Shown here: positions 1-12,189 of the stretch, one piece after another | How the letters are laid out: each line of letters opens with the position of its first letter | Numbering within the stretch: the stretch's first letter is position 1 | DNA from: Aphrocallistes beatrix | Taxonomy: Eukaryota > Porifera > Hexactinellida > Sceptrulophora > Aphrocallistidae | Reading direction: 5' to 3' | Length of the DNA stretch: 64,000 nucleotides | Assembly: GCA_963281255.1 (NCBI GenBank) | Contig: OY725499.1 | Coordinates: forward strand, 1,240,001-1,304,000 | Translations under genes and position numbers: made by a program | Notes under the pieces: model-generated | The model's database searches: none | Seen by the model: only the letters and a program-made list of their open reading frames with translations | What the model was told of the DNA's origin: nothing

Positions 1-168
1 CATTCTCCGCAAATCAGGTTTCAGGATCTGCCTATTCTTGAGATCCCAGCGCATTCCGTTTCTTCAGATTCAGAGTCAGAATCAGATTCTGAATTAGTCA
101 TTCCATCACCTCCTGCTTGTAGTACTCCTTCTACTCTAGCAACTCCTCAACCGCAACTTGATGCATAA
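1..168 (+). other. Open reading frame tail, function unknown
   Basis: Frame 1 is open from the window edge to a TAA at 166-168 (55 codons) and is rich in Ser, Asp, Glu and Pro, with an acidic run SDSESESDSE followed by a Pro/Thr-rich end. No start is visible. It may be the upstream part of the degenerate Mutator-like protein that follows, or an unrelated exon. I do not recognise a family. Confidence 0.25.
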
Positions 169-399
169 TTGGGTTCTTTCACATTTGGGATATTGATAGC
201 CCCAGCTAGACGACCACCCAAATTAAGCGCGCTTATCATGTGAAGGTAAACCTGGGACGATTTCAAAAGGGCAAGTCTTATTTTAAGAGGACCATCGCTC
301 AAACTCCATCTGTATTTAAGAAGTGACCCTTCCTGATCCTACTGGACTTTTCAAACCCATAATTTCCTCCTCGAACAATTTCCCACAAGGTCACACTGA

Positions 400-1099
400 A
401 AGAGAATGGTAAAGTGACCACCTACTCTATGTTTATTCCTCATGGATGTGAAATTATGAACATGGACATACTTGGTTTTGTATTTTCCCTCCTAAAGTGC
501 ACGGATCCTGTGTGCAGGGGGTCTTCTCCGTCTTCACAAGTTTCCATTCACTAATGGCCTTCAATCGTATTTCGGTCTTCAATGTCGGAAGTGCCATTTA
601 GTTCACTCCAAATTCTCCTCATCATTTCATTTGGTGGAATACTCAGGGGATTCGGTGAATAATCCGCTCATGTTGAATAAGCTAACGAGTGAAATTAATA
701 TGCGTTCCCATCTCACTGTTCAATGTACATCTGCGAGCTGGCAGGATTTTCTGATGATTTGTGCCTCTAGACATTCCTGTTCCAGGGAATAACATTCAGC
801 GAAATGCGCTAGAAATTTTCCTGGTTGCCACCCAAGTTGTCACCGAGCGATCGGATATTGCTGCGATGGAGATAAAGCAACGTTTTGGTGCTCTAACATC
901 AAACATTCATGGCAGCTTCCGCTGTAATGTATACTTTGATGCATCATTGCATAGGAGAGGTCATTTTAACAACCAGTGTTTTGCTGCACCCATTGATTCT
1001 CAATTAGGGTATTGGATTACTCTCTGTTGCAACAGGTGTTCAGTGGTCAAAGGTCAAAGACTTCAAAATTTCTTGAAACTCACAGAAAATCGTCAGTGA
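400..1099 (+). pseudogene. Mutator-like transposon protein remnant (CxxC and RGH region)
   Basis: Translating this stretch in shifting frames gives the landmarks of the Mutator-like transposase family that I recall as Pfam PF20700. These are a Cys pair (LLKCTDPVC), then GLQSYFGLQCRKC, then LDIPVP, then an ALEIFLVATQVV helix, and finally the core strand NVYFDASLHRRGHFNNQCF. In this family the Asp-x-Ser/Tyr-x-x-x-x-RGH segment marks the start of the catalytic fold. The last part is an open frame of 112 codons at 761-1099. The upstream part has frameshifts and stops. The downstream half of the protein is absent, because a TA-target element begins at 1118. The assignment rests on motif memory and no search was possible. 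The copy is clearly dead. Confidence 0.5.
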
Positions 1100-1117
1100 G
1101 GGTAGATAATGGATATA

Positions 1118-1889
1118 CAGTAAAACCTCCATTAGGGAATACCTCCGATTTAGAAACACCTCCGCTTAGGGGATACCTTTTTTAAGTCCCGATTTTCTCC
1201 TATCTTTTAACAATGATACCTACCTCCCATTAAGGATCCCCTCCATATAGTGAACAGGGAACACTCTTGTGTCCCAAATGTCACTTAGCCATTCATATGG
1301 ACCTCCCATTAAGGAACATGTGTTTATCATAATTTCTGGGGATCAACATGACACAAGTATTTTGTTCACAGTTTGTGAGGATCAGTGTGATCGAAGTTTG
1401 TTTTTTTCTTTACATGACTGATTATTAAAATGAGAGTTGTTTATATGAAAAGGAAGCCATTTCCCATTGTTTAGTAAGTATACAAATACTACCACTGTCT
1501 GTATGAAGACATTTTGTTCAAATCTTTGGTCTTTCTATCTCAAAACAAATTATTACATTGTCTTCACAAAATCCAGTAAGAATCTAACCTTTTACAGAAG
1601 TTAGAGATCTTGTCAATCATCAGTACTGAGTGTTGTTTACGGACATATAATAGAAAAGCGTTGCCACATGTCGCAGAAATGTGTCACAGACTTTTTCAAA
1701 GTTTAATCAATTGGGCTAATTATCACATTTAATAATACAGATTCGTTAAACGTGTACAAACATACATTCATACACCGCATAAAGTTTATGACAGGCCCCT
1801 GAAAGGCAGACCTCTTATCAAGGAACACCTCCATATTAGGAACACTTTTCAGCAGTCCCAAAAGTGTTCCCTAATTGGAGGTTTTACTG
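1118..1889. mobile_element. TIR element with TA target (pogo/Tigger-like ends)
   Basis: The ends are inverted: CAGTAAAACCTCCATTAGGG on the left and the complement of CCTAATTGGAGGTTTTACTG on the right, both flanked by TA. Subterminal copies of the same CCTCCATTAAGGA-type sequence occur at about 1245, 1300 and 1825. Length is 772 bp with no transposase frame. TA duplication and CAGT(A/G)AACC ends are typical of pogo/Tigger-type Tc1/mariner MITEs. Confidence 0.75.
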
Positions 1890-2258
1890 TAGTAGATTAT
1901 TCAAGAGTTAACTTCAAATTTCATGCGGGATAAATATTGTTTATCGATGATTTCATATGCCTAGTAGACTAGTTTAGTTTGATATGCCTGTGTGATCCTA
2001 GTACAAATTATTTTGTCTCAATTATCTTTTATGGTGTTCTAAAAAAGAAACCCAAAATTTCAGAAATCAGCAACGATCTTATATGTTTAGAATAACTTCC
2101 ATATTCATATACTCATGATTTTATTCGTAGCGACTGGCTCGTTTGTACAACTAAATTTTACCATTGAACTTCCTATCAAATAAGCGTGTTCTACCCTTAA
2201 TTAGAAAACAGGTTAATAATTTGTTGTGTTTTAGATCTTTTTATATTTAACTTTTTAA

Positions 2259-2726
2259 ATGGCTACGAATCCATTTTGTATGCGTCTAATTAACTGGCCT
2301 ATCATTGTAACTGGAGGTGCTTCAGGCATTGGAAAAGCTACAGTCGAACGACTTCTTTCTGAAGGCGCTATTGTACAGATTTTTGACATTAATGAGCAGG
2401 GTGCCAAAGAAATCTGTGAATCTTTGTCTGGGACTGTATCTTGTCGAAAAGTTGACGTTTCTGACAAAGAGCAGTGTACCTTTGCAGTTAAAAACTTTGC
2501 AAATGATAATGATGGTATAATTCGTGGTTTAGTCAATTGTGTTGCTTATTTTGGTTCTAAATCTTTCAGTGCTGAAAAGGAGGATTGGGAAAAGAGCTTT
2601 TCTGTTAATGTTATTGGCTATGCGAATATGATTCAAGCATGCCATCAATATATGCAGGAGGCTTCAAAGCGGAAATTGTCAAGCAGCATTATTAATACTG
2701 CCAGTATATCCGGTCATATTGCACAG
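2259..2726 (+). CDS. Short-chain dehydrogenase/reductase, N-terminal exon
   Basis: This exon encodes residues 1-156 of a classical SDR, an NAD(P)-dependent oxidoreductase of the cytosolic type with no signal peptide or membrane segment. It contains the dinucleotide-binding motif TGGASGIG (residues 18-25), an acidic end to strand 2 (IFDIN) suggesting NAD rather than NADP, the DV of the third strand, a variant VNCVAYFG in place of NNAG, and the catalytic Ser149 in NTASISG. The ATG has a good context (AAAATGG). Position 2727 begins GTGA, a canonical donor, and reading on stops after 8 codons. The exon ends exactly on a codon boundary after Gln156. The Tyr-x-x-x-Lys half of the enzyme is at 45592-45951. 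The true start could lie in an earlier exon, but the length fits the family. The substrate cannot be inferred; the C-terminal exon resembles sugar-acid dehydrogenases of this family. Confidence 0.85.
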
Positions 2727-2753
2727 GTGATCTCCGATTTATTTATTCGCTAA

Positions 2754-4405
2754 AATCATAATTTCTTCATTCAATTTTTAATTTGTTAGATTCTTTGCCT
2801 TTTTCAGAGACAATATCAGATAACCTCTACATATAGCAGAGAATATGCAAAATTTACGAGTGTTAAGTTAGCTTAGTATTCAACCGAACACACTTGAAAT
2901 GTAAATTTGAGGACTTTCCCAACGTCCGATTTGGACAAATTCGAGGTTATTAGAAGGAGGTTGAACCGACGTTTATGAATACAGTACGCACTTGCTAATC
3001 CGAACAACAATCTGATTCGCCTCTATTCTTTGAACCAACGTTTATAATCATAACGCTACGCTTTTTGTCTGTATGCCCGAATTGATTAAAAATTGGCAAG
3101 TCATATATATAAGAAAATTGGCATGCAGGTGTCAAATTATGAGTATATGATTAAGTTCTAAATCTTTTCACACCCTGTAATAGATGGAAAACAGTTGACA
3201 CACCTTTTCTATACAATATACAGTAGAACCTCCACAAACAGGGCCTTTAGAAACATGGTTAAAAGTAGGAGCAAATTCCTAGTCACACACAGTTAACACC
3301 CACCAACGGGGAATTGGTAGAATTGGGGAATCGAGGTGGCACTTTTTCTGCCGATTTTTCCCGCATAAATAAACCTTTGCAAACGGGGAATTCTTGGATC
3401 TTAGGTACGAATTTTAATAAAAATTTCTCTCCGAATCTCGTTTAAACTCCTAATCATCCTTATTTGTGATCCTATTCGAAACTAAAAATCACTTTAATAT
3501 ACCCTAAAAAATCATTTTATCTTATCAATAATGACTATAAAGTTATTAACAGTGCATATCGATTTATTTGTCCCCAAGCGGATTCATCATTTTTACTTTT
3601 CAGTGTGTTTTCTATACTTATATACGGTGTAGGGTCTATGATGCGAGATATTAAGGATAGAATTGTGCCACTGTAGTATTTTGAATAAATATGATAATTT
3701 ATTCGTATGCTTTTGTTTACAATAGATATGTAAAATAAACAAACCAACTATATGCTATAATCTAGCTTTCAACTGTTGATATGGGGGTTTTATTGGTGTA
3801 CATCTCAAATATAGTGTTTTCGAAACTGTATGATATATTATTTATTTACTTATGTTTACAATAGGTACAGAGTAAAAATTTATAAAAAAATGCATGGAAG
3901 ACTCTGGGAACACCAAGTGTTCGCTAGCCACGCTGCGCAAGTGCGCAATGCGCGCATGTTATCCTAAATATTGTAACAATACGAATTTATTGTAGTTAAT
4001 ACCCATTGAATTAGTATTATTTCACTAACGGAGCGAATTCACTAATCCAAACGATTAGCGAGGTTGCGATTAGCATTGTATGTGTTAACATTTAAAATTT
4101 CATACCTTTTAGTTGTGGAATTTTATAGTCAAACCGAGCACAGCCCCAAACAATATTTTTAGTAGTTCATCCAAAAATTGCAGAGTTTGAACTCATATTT
4201 ATAAATAACCGACCTTATCAAAGTTGAAATGTGAAATTCTGAAAGCTGACTTCTGGCGTATTTTCTAACATTTTTATTTAGCTTTCAGGGTTGATACTCA
4301 ACGTAGTCTTTATTACCTTATATCTTATTTTAAATAATAAAGACAGGGCTGTTAACCGATTTCTTGAAATATCTCACTTTAAATCCTAATTTGCACCAGG
4401 GATGT
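2754..4405. other. Low-complexity AT-rich intron sequence, no gene seen
   Basis: I see no coding frame with recognisable motifs. A solo MITE-like end, CAGTAGAACCTCCACAAACA, starts at 3221 and has no partner nearby. Fragments reading 'gcttgctaatccgaac' (about 2990) and 'ttagcgaggttgcgattagc' (about 4055) resemble the ends of the 37819-38241 MITE family, so much of this stretch may be an eroded larger copy. Confidence 0.4.
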
Positions 4406-4409
4406 TTAG

Positions 4410-5430
4410 TGCAGCTCCTGTAGGGAGACGCCCTTATGCCCTACCAAAAGTATTCGTACACCCCAATAATGCCCATACAAATTGTGTTAATTGTATCTAT
4501 TTTGGGAGTCAATATTAATAAATCAGTAACAGTTTGACTAAATTTGGCTTAAAATTCATATTCTACACACTCGATTTACTCATTGTATAGTCTTTCAACT
4601 CAATTACTCTATTTCCAACATAAATATTTGAACATTTACTTCATTGTGCCACATAGCATAAATTGATGCCACTATATATGATGGCGTTAGTGGCACTAGG
4701 TGTCACGGGTTGAAATATTTTAGCTTTAAAATAGAGTAATTGAGTTGATATAAAATGAGTAAATCGAGTGTGTAGAACTTGAATTTTGAGGCAAATTTAG
4801 TCGAACTATTACTGATTTATTAATATTGACTCCCAAAATAGATACGATTTATACAATTTGTATGGGAATTATTAGGGTGAACGAATACTTTGGTAGGGCA
4901 GTGTATGTATGTCCGTACCGCGCTACTGCGAAATCTAACAGTCCGATTTTTCCAAATTTCGCATGTAGGATCTTTTTATGGTGTCGATGTGCACTGTCAA
5001 CATTTTTTCGAGATATCTCATCACTTCCGGTTTTTATAAGTACAAGTGCGCTTCGCTTGCTTGCGCTGCGCGGCTTGCAGACACTTTGTGTCCGCAGAGT
5101 CGCCCTGCGGGTGCCTGGAGTTACTCAATCAACCCTATTTTGGTAATTTGTTTACTTTATGTATCTAATATAAACAAAAGTAAACAATTAATTTATCTTA
5201 TCGATCTGGAAATATTATATTCAAATCTACACCCCTGAAAACCCCATGTCTACCGTTGAAAGTAAGTTTCTAGCATATTATTTAGAATTTGTTTGCTTTA
5301 ATTATCTAATATAAACTAGAGTAGACAAATAATTTATCATATAGTTCTGAAAATATGATAGTCGAAATCTACACCCCTAAAGCCATGTCAACCATTGGAA
5401 GCTAGTCTCTAGCATAATTTTCAAAATTCG
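4410..5430 (-). mobile_element. Helitron-like element, second subfamily, with satellite tail
   Basis: The left block GTGCAGCTCCT...CCCTTATG is the same as at 43821, and a block after (TATG)n with CTGCGAAATCTAACAGTCCG matches 44154. At 5044 the reverse-oriented terminal motif of the interspersed family appears (AGTGCGCTTCGCTTGCTTGC and the GGACACA-type hairpin). A TA-target MITE is inserted at about 4437-4902. From 5140 to about 5425 there are two units of the roughly 141-bp satellite also arrayed at 11118-11690. Confidence 0.55.
4437..4902. mobile_element. MITE family CACTGCCCT, copy 1
   Basis: The ends are GCCCTACCAAAAGTATTCGT and the complement of the same at 4880-4902. The interior is itself an inverted repeat around ACACACTCGATTTACTCAT and ATGAGTAAATCGAGTGTGT. 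A near-identical copy with the full CACTGCCCT end and TA flank is at 19758-20232, and a solo right end is at about 40685-40745. The leading CACT is missing here. Confidence 0.7.
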
Positions 5431-5695
5431 TCAAATGGTGTTAAAATATGTATATAAAGGTTTGAAAATATATACATAGCCATTTTTTATTGCTATACAC
5501 TATAATATAATTGAGACATCTATATAAGTTATTGCTTTGAAGTATTAAAAAGAATGACAACCTACCATAGTTTCGTACAATGATTTATATTGTGAGAATG
5601 AAGCCGTACATAGTATTGTATAGAAAAGGTGTAAAAAATTCTTTCCCATTTTATTTGCAGAGGTTTGAAAATTTAGCTTAGATCTTAGAACTTAA

Positions 5696-7160
5696 GGATA
5701 CCGCCCGTGAAAAATCCTTATGTTTGGCTTACAGCATATATCAAGAAGAGATATATATAAGATGTTAAGCGTGTGCAGGTAGTGCAATTAAAAAATATTG
5801 AGACAGGCCAAACAGTTTTTGGTTCGCATTTCTAGTTTTTGAGTTACAGCGTCTCAAAGTCGTTTTCATTTTCTGTTTTTCCCTAGCACATCTTAATGGT
5901 AAGCCCTCCTCCACTCTGTGATTTTTTGGAAACACATGTTTGATCGAATGCTTCAAAATTTTATTCATAAATAGTCTATCAAATTCGCTATCGCATAGGA
6001 CCAAAAGAAAGTTAAAATAACCAAAATTGTTAATTTTATAGGGGTTTGAAAATTTTTGCCAAAAAACGGCAAAAAGCCAGATTTTCTTTGGAAATCAGCA
6101 ATAAAATCACAAATTTATAAGATATCGAAAATCGAGTAGTACTACGCTCATCGCCTAATGATATGGAACAACTGAAAATTTCAAACCTCTATTTCAAAGC
6201 AATTTTGAGTTAAAATTTTTGAAAGACGGTCAATTTTGGAATTTTAAAGTCCCGAGATATAGGGATTTGAATTTTTAATGTTAAGAACGATGTAAAATGA
6301 GCTATCAACGATAAATAAAAGCATCCATGGGCATTTAATCGCATTTATGCTGATGAATTAGATATATTCCAACAGATTTTGGTGAAAATAACAAATTACA
6401 CTGAAAATTCACAAATTACCTTGAGGCCTCTAACTCCGAATATTTTGAACCAATTGGGAAATATAATTCATAATCCTTGCACTACAAAGTATAATTCATC
6501 GGTTTAGAATAAATTAAGAGCTTCTAAAAAGTATATTAGGAAGTTAGAGCGAGAGTCTACGACTTTTGGTTTTCAAGTGATGATTTTCGAAAAATGCTAC
6601 GTCATCACGTGATAAAAATTTAAAACTTAGCATTTCATAGGACATAGTACAAGTATTATCAAAGAATCATGTATATACTGTTATAAAAAGTTTAAGACCA
6701 TAAATGGGGGGTTTTGACCCAATTTTGGACGTAAAAGGCCAGAATTTTCAAAATAATCTTGAAAAGTGAGCCAATTTTTCACTAACCATTTTTGTAACAA
6801 TTGCATTGATTTTTTAGTTTAATAGCTACATTGGGCACATATTCCATGACTAGATTCGCCATTTTCTAATATTGTCAAAGTTCTCCATAGAATTTGCATT
6901 ACAATAAAATCAATGATAAGTCAAGAAATATTTATTTTTTGACAAAGAGATGTTTGAGGAACCTATATATTATCATATAGGTTTATCCTTTCATTTAAGA
7001 TGATCATAGATTATATATCTTTAATAGTCTTTAAGATATGAAATCGGCCTCTTCAGTGACCCCAGAGAGGCACAATGTCCGAACTTTACCTATAATATAC
7101 GATAACTTACGAACAAATGGTCGGATCTGAACAATTTAAAAAAAAAAAGATCAGAATTCT
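5696..7160 (+). mobile_element. TTAA-target transposon family, copy A (5' part)
   Basis: Immediately after TTAA at 5692-5695 the sequence GGATACCGCCCGTGAAAAAT begins. Throughout its length it is similar to the complete copy at 27021-28950, including the shared tracts around 5890, 6060, 6540 and 6960. The right end is missing. Related pieces lie at 21850-22160, 23400-24373, 47790-48620 and 51250-52230. No transposase is visible. TTAA targets are used by piggyBac and Kolobok elements. Confidence 0.65.
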
Positions 7161-7900
7161 ATTTTAAATGCAAATATAAAATCAACCACATGAATTATAT
7201 ATTTATTTGCTACCTTGTTGTGAAGTTTTAAAAATCACTGTCTTTTCCTATACACGACTCAAAGTTGATCCGAAACACTACATAAGCATCCATCTGTATT
7301 ACTCTTCCGGAACGACATGTCCTGTGTTGTTCCAGGCTGCAAGTCCATCTCTAAAAGTGAAGCAGAATATCCCTCTGCTTTTCATTTCCCAAAGAATCGT
7401 TTAGGGTAATTCCACGCCCACGGAAAGACTAGGAAGCAAACATGCTAATGTGAGTAAGTTTCTATAATTTATGTATTATACGTATTAACTGATTTTCACA
7501 TTTACACACCGTTTAGATATGTATACATTATTTCAAACCAGATAACATCGAGAGAACCATTACCTACAATGACGGGCTTCGTACTATTACAGTTTCCAGG
7601 ATAGAATAGCTCTAAAGAAAACTTGAGTACCCAGTATATTCCCCGACTACCCTTCCTATCTTTCTGAATGGAATTCCAAGCCTAAGAGAGTATCATTGGA
7701 TCACACTGAACGATTGATGATGGAATCTGCCTACTCTACTAATAGCATAACTGACAAAGAAGAAAAGGTAGATAAGTTCTTAGTTAGTTCATTTTCAGAT
7801 ATTCTTTCATAGCTTAGCGACCTCGACGCTCGACCTACGAAACGCCTGGATAGCTCATGTGTCCAATAGCTATTTTTTTTTTAAATTAAGATAATTTTTT
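7161..7900. other. Unassigned intron sequence with one possible exon
   Basis: The frame running from about 7629 into a donor-like AAG|GTAGATAAG at 7768 reads FPDYPSYLSEWNSKPKR and on to TNSITDKEEK without stops. It looks coding-like, but I cannot place it in a family and it has no visible partner exon. The rest is AT-rich filler. Confidence 0.2.
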
Positions 7901-7903
7901 CAG

Positions 7904-9748
7904 CGGCCGTATTCACTAAGAACTTAAGACCGATCTTAAGATCGATCTTAGTGCTTAAGTCTTAAGTTCGATCTTAAGTCGTATTCACTAAGAATGGTAT
8001 TCACTAAGATTTAAGTTCGGTCTTAAAACCGAACTTAAGACCGAACTTTAAGCAACCTAGGGAGGTGTCTTAAGTATTGGAATTGATTCGATTTTCACTA
8101 ATTACTCCATAAATGTTGTTCAAACTTACTTCTATCGAACATTTAATCTACCTTGATTGATATTAGACTTCAAATAAAATTTAAATATTTTAAAAACATT
8201 TCTCCTTATTGTGTGTAACATCGCAACATGTATCACATGCTATATTCGTGGCAAATTCTTTTTGGATTTGTATGAATAAACAAACATACATTCTTTGATC
8301 ATATAATCATTCCAATATGCACAATTATAGAGACAGGCTTTATATATTGATTCACATGACTGATAATAATCACTTTGATCCTATTTTCCTATTCACAATG
8401 ATTTTTCCAGCAGTCTCTGACGTTTCAATCTATAATAGTCCCTCTGCTCTTCATCAACCTGCTGTAATGGAAGAAAGTCTGCAGCCTTCAAGAGTTCGAC
8501 CGAATCATCTTGCTCATCAACAGTTCGCCTTCTCTTCCGACTTTTCTTTGATGGCCTACGAGTATATATTGTCGGGATTTCAACTTCTGGAGACTCTAAA
8601 ATTGGAGTATCTTCAAATTCAACGGGACCTGCAGCTGATACTGTTGATGCTATTGGAATTTCATTGTTCTCAGCTGGTGCTTTGAAAAAGATCAGCAGCA
8701 CCTGTAATTCCGCTAAAAGCAAGGGTGTTTTGAAACATCTCTGTTACCCGATCTGCAGAGTCAGAAATACTTCTATCTGCTGATATAATTGCATGTCCTC
8801 GTCTTCTACCTGTCCAGCAGTGTTTGTACCCCCTCCAGTCTTTCTGGCTTCCTGTTTTTGTCAGCAGAATTCCTGAGCCTCTCAAAATCTCACCTGCTGA
8901 TTCAATTTCATTAATGAGACTTCTCTGGTCCAATTTGCTTTGCGGGATTTGTCCATTTGGTCTTGTATTGTTAATACAAGTACTCAGCAGCAATTTATAT
9001 ACACGGGAGGACGCCGACTTACCATAACCACTAATGACACCAATTATTTTCGTAACACCAAATGACGCAGAAATTTTACAGTCGATAGAGTTCAATTTAT
9101 TGTACTTCTCATATCCAGTGTTTATACTTTGTTTTAGAGAGGTTTTCATGTTACAATATATAAAGACACGTCGTTTATATGTTTTGTTTAATATAATATT
9201 ATGAATCCATGAGGTATAACTTGTGCTCTTTGATAGCTCTTCCTTTGATATTGACTAGAGTAGAATAATTATAGATTACATGCATAAAACATTGAATTTT
9301 CATAATAGAATTCAAAGTTAAAACAAAGATTTCACCACAGATATGTAAGAGACTCACTAGCAGGCATTCCAGGCGGTACAACTACATAGATAGAAGCTAT
9401 GTCTTACAGGAGTGGGTTAATCAATCTTCTTTGCTCCTAATATTGACATTAATTGCCCCAATTTTGAACAAAAAGAAGAAATATAGTTTATTTTCACTAG
9501 ATCAATAATAAATGACCACTTACCATTACAAATATTATAGTTCAGTTTTGTATTTGATTAGTATAATGCTATATTCTAATCATATTAACCCTAACATTAT
9601 TTCTAAGTTCTATCTTAAGATCGATCTTAAGATCGATCTTAATTCTTAGTGAATAGCTCTAAGTTCGATCTTAAGATCGATCTTAACTAAGATCGATCTT
9701 AAGACTTAAGATCGATCTTAGTGCTTAAGATCTTAGTGAATACGGCTG
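7904..9748. mobile_element. Harbinger-like TIR element
   Basis: The ends are CGGCCGTATTCACTAAGAAC at 7904 and the complement of CTTAGTGAATACGGCTG ending at 9748, each bordered by the trinucleotide CAG (7901-7903 and 9749-9751). A 3-bp duplication and GTATTCACTAAG-type termini fit PIF/Harbinger elements. Both subterminal regions hold clusters of the palindrome AAGATCGATCTT (7930-8050 and 9610-9730). The interior carries a minus-strand coding remnant but no DDE transposase. Confidence 0.65.
8393..9149 (-). pseudogene. Protein of the Harbinger-like element, frame-broken
   Basis: There are two overlapping minus-strand frames. The first (9149-8670) starts MKTSLKQSINTGYEKYNK and includes KIIGVISGYGKSASSRVY and WTGRRRGHAIISADRS. 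The second (8722-8393) carries PAENNEIP, a basic stretch RRPSKKSRKRRRTVDEQ like a nuclear localisation signal, and a charged C-terminal helix ending LKRQRLLEKSL. The frames meet at about 8690 in DLF/FFKAP, consistent with a single-base indel. Since the frames lie wholly within the TIR element, this is probably its second (DNA-binding/accessory) protein, but I do not recognise a Myb/SANT or MADF fold and no function should be assumed. Confidence 0.4.
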
Positions 9749-9849
9749 CAGAAATCTATATTTACTAACAGGCTTGAATACAAAATGATCCATTAAAACT
9801 GAATAAAACATCATTTCAGCTTATATTCTCAGATATCTAGTTCAAACTA

Positions 9850-10029
9850 CAGTCTGGGTCGTTTATTATGAACCCGCTTAATATGAACATTCGTTTGTTA
9901 TGAACTAACCTCCTGGTCCCAACTTCATTTTTTAGATAGGATTTGTATTGAATCAAGTTCGCTTAATATGAAGTATATTATGAACAGATTTTTTGGTCCC
10001 CTGGTGGTTCACAATAAGCGACCCTGACT
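9850..10029. mobile_element. Short TA-target MITE
   Basis: The inverted ends are CAGTCTGGGTCGTTTATTAT and the complement of a GCGACCCTGACTA-type end, both next to TA. Internal copies of 'cttaatatgaa' repeat the theme. About 180 bp, non-coding. Confidence 0.65.
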
Positions 10030-10990
10030 ATAATATTTCTTATTGTCAAATTTTGGATAGTGTACATCGACTTCAATTATCCAATCATCTCAAATATTTT
10101 TTCGATTAAACAACAATCCAATAATCCTAGTATAGGACTTTTAATTAGGACCGTGTTTCATCTCCTCGCCCGCATCAATATTTAGCTACCGCATATATTG
10201 TCTTTTGGGATCAGTATCCCATTATATTTCAGGATTTGTTGCTAGAGATCGAGTCGATCTACCAGCAATTCAAAATACATTGACGGTTATTGAGACTTCA
10301 ATGCGTGAATTAAATGTTTATAGCCAATTATATATCAAATTATCAGCCTTGATTATATTAAAAAATAATGAGATACTGGTCATGATATAACGCCTGCCCG
10401 CATCCCCACTGAAGGTCTTTTTAGAGCTGAAACAACTTTACTATTAACAGTGATCATAGCTCTTAAAGAATATTTGAATAGTTTAATGAAATGTATTTAA
10501 ATTCACAAATTGAGTACCTAAATAACGTGGCTGGGTGTGCAGTTTTCGCTTATACAAAATATCTAACCTATTTAACAAATGATAACTGATAAGGGATCTC
10601 AATAAATTATCATATATTTATTAGACAGGGGTCACTTATGTATCCATCTATTGCTGTTATCGACTGCGTTACTACTTGTATTATCCATAAAACTTTCATC
10701 AAATTGCTAACTCTCAAGTTCTTCGAAAACAGTTTTATCCCGGTTCAACTCATACTAAATTACTAGTATTAATTTTAATCATAGTTGATGACAAATGGAT
10801 TGATATGTGTGAGAGAATTGTGTTGTTGTGAGGTATAATAGTTCTTCTCTTTCTTAGGAATGGTGTGACAAGACCGGATAAAGGATGAAGAAAGAGAAGT
10901 GATGTCTAACGGAATAACAACGTTTTGATCTTCCTTAATCTTAGAATATTATCTTCTCTTCATAACATCCCACAGTTTACTAATTTTAAT
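10030..10990. other. Unassigned AT-rich intron sequence
   Basis: Open frames here are short (61 codons at 10205-10390) and lack recognisable motifs. I see no terminal repeats or RNA genes. Confidence 0.35.
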
Positions 10991-11014
10991 TAATGCAATT
11001 CACCATTTCAATAA

Positions 11015-11800
11015 TGACAAGCGCGCTTCGCTTGCTTGCACTCCGCGGCTTACGGACACTACGTGTCCACAGAGTCGCCCTGCGGGCGCCTGGAATTACT
11101 CAATCTAAACTATTTTTGGAATTTTTTCCTTTATATATATATTGCAAACAAAGGTCAACGAATTATTTTTCATATGGATCTGAAAATATGATATTCGAAA
11201 TCTACACCCCTAAAAACCCCATGTCAACCGTTGGAAGCTAGTTTCTCGCTTATTTTTGTCATTTGTTTACTTTATGTATCTAATGTAAACGGAAGTTAAC
11301 AAATAATTTATCATATCGATTTGAAAATATGATATTCGAAATCTACACCCCTAAAAACCCCATGTCAACCGTTAGAAGCTAGTTTCTAGCCTATTTTTGT
11401 AATTTGTTTAGTTATGTATCTATTGTAAACAAAAGTAAACAAATAATTTATCATATCGATCTGAAAATATGATATTCGAAATCTACACCCTTAAAAACCC
11501 CATGTCAACCGTTGGAAGCTAGTTTCTCGCTTATTTTTGTCATTTGTTTACTTTATGTATCTAATGTAAACAATAGTAAACAAATAATTTATCATATTGA
11601 TCTGAAAATATGATATTCGAAATCTGCACCTCTAAAAACCCCATGTCAACCCGTTGGAAGCTAGTTTCTAGCATAAATTCGTCAAATCGTGTGAAAATAT
11701 GTATATAAAGGTGTGAAAATTGTTTTCCATTTTTTTGCAGAGGTGTGATATTTTCGCTTAGATATTAATCCTAGATTCATCATTTGACACCTACATGTAA
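11015..11800 (-). mobile_element. Helitron-like terminal block with four-unit satellite
   Basis: It begins with CAAGCGCGCTTCGCTTGCTT, the reverse of the family 3' end, then the GGACAC hairpin block, then a tandem array. The flanks match the second subfamily (as at 5044 and at 22165-22425 in the other orientation). Confidence 0.55.
11118..11690. repeat. Tandem satellite, about 141-bp unit, four units
   Basis: Units start near 11118, 11260, 11401 and 11541. Each holds TTTGTTTACTTTATGTATCT, TATCATATCGATCTGAAAAT, AAATCTACACCCCTAAAAAC and CCATGTCAACCGTTGGAAGC. The first is partly diverged. Two more units are at 5140-5425 and one reversed unit is near 22205-22320. Confidence 0.8.
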
Positions 11801-12189
11801 ATTTTCGTATCTCTACGACTTGCCAATTCTTCAATCAATTCGGACAAACAAACAAACAAACAAAAATCCTATCATTTTAATATGTAAGATTATTCCTACT
11901 TAGTGTCTATTGTTAGTCTTGCCGTGCTGTGCTATGAATCTATTTCGAATGTATTTGTTTGTTTGCAATTAAAATTGCTTATTAACTTATTATGATTATA
12001 AACGCTCATTTATTAAGTACTTAACCTTTTGGACTCAATGATATGACTTTAGTAAGTGTGGTGGACAAATAGAAAGCAAATAAATGTTAATTAAATTGAT
12101 ACTTAGTGATAAATTCACTTAGCTCGTTTAACCAATCCATGGTCCAGAAAAAAAGGTCTGCGCAATTGCCTTAGTGTATTAGAATGCTA

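Noticed and set aside
2255..2536. 93-codon minus-strand frame over the SDR exon
   Set aside because: Antisense shadow of a clearly coding exon with all SDR motifs on the plus strand.
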